Assembly: GCA_900239685.1 (NCBI GenBank)
Contig: OENT01000040.1
Span: 214,122-278,121 of the forward strand
Direction of reading: 5' to 3'
DNA: 64,000 bases
Origin: Rotaria macrura
Taxonomy: Eukaryota; Rotifera; Eurotatoria; Philodinida; Philodinidae
Shown here piece after piece: positions 13,501 through 25,500 of the stretch. The position numbers and the translations under genes were made by a program. Every line of letters starts with the position of its first letter. Position 1 is the stretch's first letter. A model generated the notes under the pieces. It was given only the letters and a program-made list of their open reading frames with translations, did no database searches and was not told the origin of the DNA.

Positions 13501-16500
13501 TAAGTGCCGTTAATTTTGATGATGTTTCACAGAAGAATTGCGCATGATATTGTAATTAATCTTGAATTTCAATCTCTGAAAATCTTATTAACTTGTTTTT
13601 ACATTGGCAAATAAAAGCAACTTGGTAAGCAAATATATATTTGCTAGAAAAAACTTCTTTCATTTGTTATTTTTTTTCTTCGCCGACACTTAGAATCAGA
13701 AAGAAAAAAACATCAATTCTTATTGCTTGACGTTGTTAAGTTGGAATTTTTATCGAGTTAATCGATGTTTTTTCCTTTATTTTAGTGTGACATTTGTAAT
13801 GGAAAATGAAGAAGTTGAAGCGATGAATGTGAGGACGATATTGATTATATAATTAGAATTTCCTATTTTTTTCTTTGTTTCATCCTACACAAACCAACAG
13901 GGAATCCGAGCTCTATGGAATAGTATTAAAATAACGTTATCGGCTTCATTAAGTAATCACAATAAAATATTTGCTACTATTTCACTCGAACCAGATAATT
14001 TAATTGATTATATTGATTATTTTGAATTGTACATTGATGGTATTGCACAAAAGGTAACTCTAAAACCAACGAGTTTAGAATTTTGCGCACAAGGGTTTGC
14101 TGGTGGTGAACAATATGATATTAATGTCGTTGCCTATCCAAAAGAATATATTAGTGATGTTGAACCGATTCCGTCGAATAAGCGAGTAAGTTAATTTCGT
14201 TGTTTTTTCATTTGTGTTCAAATAGAAAATACTTTACTTTTTCATAGGCATTTGAAATACAACGAGAATATCAAGGTGGTGGACCCTTGATTAGCTTGGC
14301 TACATCTCATGATCAAAGTACGATACTTTTAATGTGGGCACACATTGGTGACCATGTTAGTGAATATATTGTCTACGTTGATGGTATTGAAACGAAAACT
14401 GTAAGATAAATCTTGTTACTTTTATGAAACAGAATTGCATGTTTTTCTTCTGCTTATCTTAATGATATTGAAGATTACTGAAAGAGATTTTACTGGATTT
14501 TATGGTATACTTTTTCATGGCGCACAACTACGTCGAAAATATTTATTTCAGGTCGAAGCGAAAATAAAAAGTACAATAATTAAAAGTGAAAGCATGAGAT
14601 TATTAACTGACAATTCTTATGAATTTGTTTAGATAGTATTGAAATACGTAAATCGAATATGCTCAATGTTAGTGCACCATTGGATTTATCTGTTAGAGAA
14701 CCAATTACTGATCGATATTTTCCTTATATAACAATTAATGAGGGGGAAACACCATCGAGTGCACAAGTTGAAAGTAAGTCTAGTGCTTGATGTAACACGT
14801 AGAAGTGCTATAGTGCTTCTTTTCTCTCAATTAGTAAACTTATATCGGTTTCAATGTATATATATATGTATATATGTTACGAGATATTGATTTAGTAAGA
14901 AACAAAATGGAAAGCGTTTTTTCTCTTCTGTTGGTGAAGCTTATTGTTATTCGAAGATTTCAACGTAGTAATTACTTAAATTCGCTGTTGGTAAAGAAAA
15001 ACAACGTATATTTGCTTTCAGAAATTCATGTTAATTGCGAATGTAATTTAATCAAACAGGTGTGTAATTTTAAATGAGAAAAGGGAAGAATTAGTTTTCA
15101 AAGAAAATTTTTCGATCGATATTTACTGTTAAAACTTTCTACTTGTCGACTGTTTTCCGTGTTGAACTGTCGTACTTCTGAAAAAGTTCATAATATCGGA
15201 AATAAGTTGTGAAAGTTTCCCAATAGTAAAATCATTTTTGGTTCAGTATAATTGGTGTCACGTACTCATAAATAAACTATGAATATGATAAGAGGAATTC
15301 TTTTGCTTATATTATTAGATGGCCGATCGTGTACTTTTTTAGTAGCGTTTAAATGAATGCCGTATTAGCAGTAAAAGTTCCATTTTAAATGAAGATTTTA
15401 GACATAGACAGATAATAACAAGAGTAGTTTTGTTAAAAATGATTCATACATATGGTTGTAATTTAGAATGGAATTTTTCTTAAGTCTCGTTGCTCATTCA
15501 GAAAGTGCTGTAAAATTGAAACATGTAAACAACAAGTTACTAAGAACTTGAACGCTTTTCGAGGCATTCGTATCATTCTCAAGCATTTACATTTGAGAAC
15601 TATACAACTATTGTGATGATTTTATTTCAGTTTAATAAGAAGAACCGTGTGAATATGTCTTATCGAATTCGCTGTCTGTGTGTTTTTTCAGTATTTTTAT
15701 TACCAAGGACGAACACTTATGAAAATAAGTTTATTGTTCTCTATCCTTGATAGTCAGTACTCAATCGATTTTAAATATGATTTCACATGGCTATTACATA
15801 TACATACGAGAAATTAACGTTAGAATGTCTCATATTATCCTACTTTTGGTTGGATCATCGATCGATATACTGTGCTCCGTTAGTAGAAAGCGAAGATGTA
15901 TCATCTGCTCCAAATAGATTTGTACTTTGGATACAATGAGTTTCACAGGAAAAGAAAAACTTCCACATTCGCTTGCCCATTTTATTCAACTATTTAAAAT
16001 ATGATATCAGTACTCGGTCATTTTGAAATCGATAATAACCATGGCAACTGAGCAAAATTTTAACTCATCTGAAATATCATGTCTACCACTACAGTAACAT
16101 AACAAAACAAACGTTTGTCAAGTAATCATTTTTCTTGTGTTTTACTTGTGTACACCGATGAAGAGGCTTGCAGGAGCAAAAATTAAAAAATTAGGTTTTC
16201 TTTAAAAAAATTGTGTTGAAAAACATAAACAAAATTGATAGCACTACTTTTTATTTTTCTTTTCTACATTTTCTAGAGGGTTTGGATCGGTTATCTTCTT
16301 CAAAATTAACTATTAGAAGTTCTTCTCCTTCTTCTCCTTCTCCTGCAGCCTCTTCGCGGCCAGGTATCCATGTAATTGACATGAACAAACCATCATTAAG
16401 TACGAGCGAAATCACTACTCAGAAAAATGATAATGATAAAACTAATAAGCTAAAAGAACAAGAGAAACAACAATCATCGATTTCCGATGATGCATCAAGA

Positions 16501-19500
16501 AAACAAATAAAAACTGATCAAGATACGGAAAGATCTGAAACAGTTCAAACACTAGAGCGACAAAAAGGAACAGCACAGCAAGAATCAGAACAAGAATCAG
16601 ATCTTCAGAAACAGATACAAGAATCAGCAATACAACAAGAACTACAGCAATCGAAACAAGTACTAGAGCAACTCAAACAACAACTACAGCAATCGAAACA
16701 AGAACTTGAAAAATTCAAACAAGAACCAACGCAACAGAGACAAGAATCACAAAGTGAACATTCAATTTTATCTGATGAATCAAAACGACGAGCACAAATT
16801 CTACTTCGAAAATTAACACAAGATATTGAAAATCGTTCAAACGAATTTAATTCAAATTCTATGCATTTACATAGTTCATTTCTTGGTATCCAACATTATA
16901 ACGATGATCAACTTGTTTCACATCGATCATCAACATCTTCTTATGATCCATACACTGATAGACTTCCACCAAAGTCTCGACGACGTTCAACAACATTGAA
17001 TAAAAGTTTCAATTCCAACACTACTACAACGTCGAATGGCACTTCATAAAGTTCAAACTGTTTTTTTTTAGCATTTTAGTTTAAATCACATTTGCATCTA
17101 TTCTATTAAATACGCATTAAATTAGCTAAAACAGAAATAGTTTGATACTAATTTCCTCTGTTCTCTTTCTCGATAAAATAAATATCTACGCATGAGTGTT
17201 TTGTTTTAGTTATTGAACTAGAATATTTTCCACATCAACGTCCATATGTCGATCGAAAAGTTCAAAGTCTCCCAATTGTAAGTAGTTCATATTCGAACAA
17301 GACGAAGACAATGTAGGGCAAAGTCAAAAAATAAAATCTTTCCTTACATTTAGACTACTGGTATTCGTAATTCTGTTCCATCGATTTTATACAAACGTAA
17401 TGCAAACGGTATTCTTCTGTATTGGAAAAGAAAATCTTCAGCCATTGCTGATTATGTGGAGAACTATCAAGTAAGATAATAGAGTTTTCATGTTAGATGA
17501 TGATGAATATAAGTTTTGCATTTTTTCTTTTCCAAGATTATGGTTGATAATGAACCATTTGGAACATTGATAGATCCAAGTGATGAACCCAAATTTCAAA
17601 TAAATCTTGCCCCAGGAAAACATCAATGTTACGTCGAAGTTATACCACGAGATAAAAGCTATGAATTATTGAAAACAAACCTTCTTGTATGTTTATTCAT
17701 ATTTTAATGATAGTTTTAATTTTCTGTGAAACACGCGATCTAAAATGACTGTTGCAGTATACAGGAAATAGAATAAAACACGAGAGATGTCTGAGAGTAC
17801 CGCTTCTCCCCGTGCTATAGGGATGCAACGATAACGGTGAATCCCCGGTTCACCGTTTCATCGGTAACAGTTCAAACGGTTTATACTGACTAATGCCTAC
17901 TTTATATCTGTTTATACAAGAGATGTAACGGTGAAAATAACTTGTCGTTACCGTAACCGTTCTAGCGCTTTTGAACGACCTTACGGTGAAAATTTAATTC
18001 ACTGTCACCGCTGCATCCCTAATGTACTAGTATCGCCATATAAGATCCATATATAATATACTTAGGTTAGGAAAGTACGAATCAGCATCATCCGAAAAAT
18101 ACTATCAATAAAATGATAAGTTTCTCTTTAATGAATCTCCAAAAAAAATAATAATAATAAGGTGACAGCTGTTATCAAACAACTGTGTTACTTGTGAAAG
18201 TGTTTCTATAGATTTTTATTTGCTTCGAATTCATAGGAAATGTTCTTTTAGTAAGATGTATTTAGTAGACAAAGGATAAGCTCAATTTTTCACAATTTTA
18301 ACAAACATGACAAGGTCATAAGTCTAGTAGGTAAAGCTGATTTTTCTTGAAGGCTAAGTTCATATTTAGATTGAACATCGTATTTTGTACAAGGTAGGAG
18401 TATTCTCATGAAAATCAACGATGTTCACACATGCATATCAAAACAACCATTACTGTTGATAAATAATCACCAGTTACACATCAATGAAGTGCCATTATAT
18501 CCTATAAAGTAAATCCTCGACTGTAATTATATATCTAGAGAAGTTAAGTACAAGAATGAATGAAGAACTATGTTAGAAATTAGAATCTCGTTGTCAATTA
18601 CAACGTCAACTATATATTGTGTTTTCAAATGTTAATCTTGCACAGATTTTTAAAGTAGCTCTTTCTTTAATATCTATGTTTTCGAAATAGAACGTTGATA
18701 TTCCCGCTGTACCCGGTTTTAAATATGAACAATTACAAAAGAAAGCACCGTTGGACGATTCTGTGCATGTATGTATAGATTAATGTTTGTCTCATTTTAA
18801 TTACTTTATTCACTTAAATCTTAGAGTATTATCGAAGACAAAGATATTCCAATACCGAAACTAAGTGTACAAACAATTAGTGCATCATCGATACGTACAA
18901 ATTGGTATTTAGATCGACCAATGCCATCAGATCTATTTGTTACAATGTATGAAGTTCACATACGTGGTATTGATTTTCCTGATCAAATGGGAAGTGATGA
19001 AAAGTAATTGACATCTTTTTTCTTCTCGGATTTATACGTATAGCTATGTCATTTTCTCGTTGTGTTGAATTTTATAGATTCGAGAAAGATGGTTATATCG
19101 AGCACGCTTGGTACGTGCCAAATTCACCACTTGAAATACAAGGCATTTCTGAACGACAAGAATATACGTAAGAGTGTTCGAAAGTCGAGAAAATTTTATC
19201 GTCAATATGGTTTTTGTTGTCTTGCAGAGTTTTCATTCGAGCCTTATTTCATAGTCAAGGTGTAAATGATTCACAATATGTGTCATCTACAATATCCAAT
19301 GAAGTAATAACAGCACACATTGATCCATTAATTGATTTATTAACACGACCATTATTACAAGTAACACGGTTTGGATTACGAATGGTTAGTATATCGTGGA
19401 AAGTTGATGATTCTGTTGATCAATCATTGATCAAAGGCTATCGTATTATTATGAATTCAAAACCAACTGAAATTCTTCCCCCAAATCAACATGACCATGA

Positions 19501-22500
19501 AATTAGTAATCTGACACCAGGTATATACCGATTTAAATTAAAAAAAAAAATAATTACTTTTATGTCTATTCGAACATCAATTTTCTAGGTACAACCAATG
19601 AAATTCAAGTATCCGTTACGTCTCATCCAGATTTCGTCGATGAGAAAATTTCTGAACCCATACGTATTAAGTGTCCACAACGACCTCAACCTCCTATAAT
19701 TCGATCAATACAAGCTGAAAAACCATTTTCGATTCGAATTCAATGGGATTTAAATAATGATAATCAAGATGAAATCACAGCGTTCAAAATTTTTCTCGAT
19801 AATAAACTTCACGGTGAAATCGAAACTAATGGGCGTCAATCGTTTAAATACGATCTTGTAAAATTACGACCTGAAAAAACATATGCAGTCGTTGTCAAAG
19901 CTTGTGTTGGACAAAAGAAACTTGATGGTTACGTTTATCAATGTGATATTGAATCAAATGCATCCAATGAATTATCCTTGACATGCACTGCTCCACCGAA
20001 GGGTACAATACCAAGACTTGAACGAATGAATCGTAACGGTATTGAAATTGTTTGGGACGCACCTACGGAAAAAGGAAATGTTACATTAACTGTATGCTTG
20101 TTTTTCTCGCTTTCTATTGTTTAAAGAGATGTTCACTTTTTATCACAGGGATATCAAATATTAAAAAATGGGCGAGCCATTGGAAAAATATTGCCAACTG
20201 ATCAACGACGTGTGTCAATCAATGACTTAGAAAGCGGTAATCGATATTCATTACAAGTTGTACCAATAACTGATCTACCAGGTGGCATCTTGATGCGTAC
20301 TGGTGAAGGTAGGATTGATCATTTTATCTATAAAGATTAGAAGTCTAACTCTTGTTCTTTAGAGTATGATATTGATCGGCACGGCCATTATTTACCAGGA
20401 TCAGAACTTGACGTAGAATATACAGATTTAGTTGAACTACCAAATAGAGTATGGTACGAACATGTTACTGGACATTCAGCTTTAATATGTTGGTCTCCAA
20501 GTATGTTTTGTTATTCGAACATGAAAAATTCGATTAATTTAATTTTTGTATCTCTTTAGTCGATGAATCAATAAGTTCAAACGTACAACCAGATAATTAT
20601 AAATTATCTATTTGGAATAATAAAGAATTCACACGCGATAAACCAAAGCTCGTTCAATTGTCAAGTAAGTAATTTTCAAGTTTTATAAGATAAGACAAGC
20701 TGCAAAAATTCTCATAAAATACATATGAATATTGCAACGTATGAGTAGTGTATCATCTATTGTTTAGAATAAGAATTACATTCAACCATGTTTTTCAACA
20801 TATGGTTTTAGATGAAGTATCAACGCACTACCAAGTAAAATTCTTCTGAACTAAATTGAATAAAGAATCTAAATAAAAATGCTTACTTTTACGTTGCATG
20901 TCTATTCTCTACCGTAGCTAAATGATTACACATATTCTTCCTAGATATTCAAAGCAATGCTAACATGTATCAGAGTTTTGATTATATACAGTAAATTTTG
21001 ATTAAACCTCGTAGATTTTGATTCTTTTAAATCAGAAAAGACAATTTTAATTTGTGGCCCCCTATCATTTCGTTCCCGTTCATGTTGTCCCATTGAAAAA
21101 AAGATCATCTGTGATGGTTGTATATAAAATAGAATGCCATATGCTAGAATTTTCTACGTTTAATATATTAAACATATAGTTACGAATGAATAGCAGTTCA
21201 AGAATTTAATTTCACCTTAGCAGCCACATGGGTCAGATAGTCCTCTAAGAGATTCGAAATGATAAGAAGCAGCAATTCGTTTCAATTGTGAATCAAGATT
21301 AGCATAGATCTTCTTTTTGGGTTTTGGGTTTTGGCTCTTGACCCACTCGAATTTGTTCAATGTGGGTGTGGGTGTATGGGTAAAGAAAATGCCAATACCA
21401 ACAGCCAAACACATTTTCTCTTGCAGTCATGGCTTTCACATCGAAAGTTACGTTTTCATCAGTCAATTGATGTTACATGTACACGAATCCATCATGATAC
21501 TCAATCGGGTTTCCTCTTTTACTCTTTAAAATTTCAAGATCAACTATTTAGCCGTATCGATACCGATACTTGTTAAGTAGTAAATGAGAAAAGGTTTATG
21601 TAGTTGATGAGATTTCAGTGTGAATGTTACTTTTTCTTTTGTATTAATCTTTTGTTCAAGTTAGCTAAGCATACCAAACTAGAAGTAGGGAAAAACTGTA
21701 GGGGAAGATAGTGCATGCGACAAAATGAATTTGGAACGAAATGAACGGGGATGAAGTGAGTGTCCCCCAAAGAACTAACTATGCTCTAAAAAGATGCTAG
21801 CTTTGCCAAGGGTGCAACAAATCCAAGGCCTTGGGATTTGGTGCAAATAGATTTGGATTTGTTCTCGACTGAGATTTGGCCTTGGGTTTAGGTTTGGTCT
21901 TAAATTATCCAAATCTGATAAGAATTTTCAAGATAAAGTCTCAGAATGGACAAAAGAATTTCAAGCCTCCAATGTTGATATGAAATTTTTTAGATTTGGT
22001 ATAGATTCGGGTTTGAGATTTGGTCTGTATCATTATTGTTAGGATTTGGGTCGGATTTGGGTTTGGGATTTGGATTTCGGATGGAGATTTAGTTTCAGTG
22101 TAGCACGAATACAAAGTTTGACTCATGTTCGATTGAAAACAAGCCCAAGTCCAAATCCTAGTCTAAACTCCAAATCCCGAACCTGTCACTTAATCCCAAG
22201 TCAAAGCAGGAAAAAGTAATATAAACAATCCTGTGATCCACATCTAGGCGAGATCCACAGCTAGGAACTCAGTTCTACCCATACCACAAATCCAGAAACC
22301 AAAACCAAATCCAAGCCCAAACCTCAGATATTTGGTGACAAACCCGAAATCCATTCAAGATTTGTTGCTCCCCCGAGCTCTACTAGACGAAACTTGTTGT
22401 AGATTTTCTACGAAATCAAATTTCAAGAATTAGTTTGAATGATTCCCTAGAAAAATTTGATTCATGCCCAAGAGTATCTAAGTAAAGTTTTTTTACTTCT

Positions 22501-25500
22501 CAAGTTGATTCTATTTTTTATTTTTGTATCGAATCAAAATTTCCATCGATTGAATCTTTTCGTAGAAGATACAACTAGTGCACAATTGAAAGATCTTCAA
22601 TCCAGCACAACATATGAATTTCAATTAGAAGCCTATAAGAAACGACGTCATCCAACTTCAAATGGTAAGCGTAATTGATCAAAGAATAATTTAAGAATGA
22701 TCTTCGCTTCGTTCTATGTTTTAGATTCGTATGTCGTTTCGAGTGCATCAGAAATATTATCTTTTAAAACTGGTTCCCCACCGGATCCACCGACGAATCT
22801 TCGTGTGATTGCTAGTACGAATACGAATGCTCGTATTGCTTTCGACCGATTTACTGAAAACAATGCTGAAATCATAACCATCCATGTTCAATGTGTACCG
22901 ATGTCTTCCGAAGGCAACGCACGAGAAATTTTAATGGATATACCATCTGATGCATCAGAACTCATTTTATCAAATTTAATTGAACGTACAACATATAGTG
23001 TAACTCTCTATGCAATTACGGAAGAATATTTAGAAGAAAATCGGTATCGAGATGCTCTACAACTACCAAAACAATTGAAACCATCAGAGTGGTTATCGAA
23101 TAGCAATTTAACGTTCACAACAAGTGGATTAGAATCAATAAAGAAAATAAATATTCGTCAAGCAACATCTCAAGGAATTAAATTAGAATGGACACCACCA
23201 AAATGTTACGGATTCACACAACATGTTAAACAAATACTCCGTTGGAAATTAGAACATGACAGTGAAGAGAAAATTTTACGACTTGATCCGACAGCTACAA
23301 AAGCTACTATACCTGGAAAATTGCCATCGGGTAAATATGCGATTTGGCTCGATTCTTTTTTTAGCGTGAAAGTCAATATCGAAGATGATGATGATGAAAC
23401 AAGTCGAAAAGAAATTCGTTTAATAACAAATGAATCAGCAACAGTTCGCTTTATTCCACCTGCCACGTGTGAACAACCAGTACTTTATCTAACAGGTTAT
23501 GCAAGTGAAACGATTGATTTAGCATGGAATAAACCGAATACATTTTCGATTATTGATCATCCAGAAAAACTCAATGAACAACTTAAAATACATCACCGAC
23601 TACTTGCATATAGGATTGCAATCAATGACAACAATATTAATACATTAGAGGGAAGTCAATATAAATGCACATTAACTGAATGTCAACCAGGTGAATATTA
23701 TAAAATTCAATTATTTGCAAATGCTGCTATTCAAACTGAATACGTGAACGATATGGTAAACTGGAAAAAAAACGAAACTCTTATTGAAATACTACAAATT
23801 CTTTTCTTTTTCTTTCTTAATAGCAAACCGAGGGTACTGATGATTTCACACAGTCAGATGAGACAGCATCGAAAAAGTTAAATTTTCGAATGTTAAAAAA
23901 GGATGGTAACACAAAAGATATTTTCTCGACATTCGTCCTTAGTTTTTCATCTTGTCTTTAGACCTACTTCGTTCATTTCGAGCTGATGTAGAATTCTATG
24001 AGAATGATTCAAATGCAAATATAATTGCACAAAGAAATCAAACTCAATCCTTCGCCAAAATAAATGTCAAATGGGAAGTATCAGATGCAACAAAAATTTC
24101 AAATTTTATTCTTCAATGGCGTTCATCAAAAGATTTACGTATTCAACAAAAAACATTACAAAACACTGAAACATCATCGATCATAGGTTAGTTCGAATGT
24201 TACATTTCAGTAACAAATATAATATGTCTATGTCTTAGAACACTTTTAATACATACATAATTATGTATTGTTTTATTGATTTGTGTAGAAGAATGTGATG
24301 AAAAACATTATTATGTTATTGAAATCATCATTGTGACTCATGAACATAGTAAATTTCAATATGAACATTTAACAGTACCCATACCAGGAGAACCAGATGC
24401 ACCAAATTTATGGATTGTTAAAACAACTGACACAAATTTCGTCGTCGAATGGTCTGAACCGAAATCATATGGAATACCTATTCTTGGTTATCAATTATTT
24501 ATCGAAGGTAAAAAGAAAGGTGATATAATTCAAGTTAATTTGCATCGTGCTGAAATTCCTTCACGTATCAATCGTACATATCAAGTTAATGTATGTGCTA
24601 TAACAGGTAATCCTTTACGATCACGTTCAGCAATGTCTCAAACATTATCTGTTATAACGACACCAACAACAAGTCTTATTCCAACCATATATTATAATAA
24701 CGACGATGGAAATCCAGCATCTTTCGATCGTAATGTAGCACGTATTATACCAGTGAAAATTGATTCAGTTAATGAAGAAAAACTTCATATTGATTGGACA
24801 TCATTTTTACCTACAGCAGAAATACGTTCTTACTATATACATTATACTTGTTTGAATAATGGAGAAGTGCAAACTATGAAAGTATCGAAGCGATTTCGAC
24901 ATTCAGTGAGTTAAGAAATTATATTTTAGCATAAATGAAAATTTTCTTCGTTGGCTTATCTAGATTTTACGTGGTCTACGACCTGGTTTTAGTTATGGAA
25001 TAATGGTTATGGCTGCAGATAAACATGGTGGTGTTTTATATACATCAGATAAGAGTACGATTCAAATGAATGCTCCGCCGAATGCGCCGATTGTTGCCAT
25101 CAGGTAAGGAAAAAAGAAAATAAACAGCGTTGAAGAAATATTTTATTGATAATTATTATTTCAGTGAACGTACAATAGATCATGTTAAAATTGAATGGCG
25201 ACCAGCTGCAAGCTATGGTGAACTTACCGTTATTGGTTATAAAATATTTGTTAATAGTCGTTTAGCTGCCATTCTTGCTCACGATCAATTGACATATACA
25301 TTAACAAAAGGCATAGCATGTGACATTTATACAGTACACGTACAAGCATTAAGTAATGATAAGAATATTGTTAGTCCAATGTCTCGTGCTATACAGTTTT
25401 CATGGCCTGGAATAAGAGCAGGAGCATTTAGACGTGTGGATGATGGACAAACAGGAACAATTATTCTTCTTTGGGAACATCCACAATTAGAAGATGAAAC

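Noticed and set aside
18170-18690. Possible further exon within the 17687-18690 intron
   Set aside because: No frame with consistent splice sites; the flanking exons join directly in phase.
21040-21775. Second, wider inverted repeat (CCCCCTATCATTTCGTTCC and its rough complement near 21740)
   Set aside because: Only patchy similarity around ATTTCGTTCC; too weak to call a composite element without alignment.
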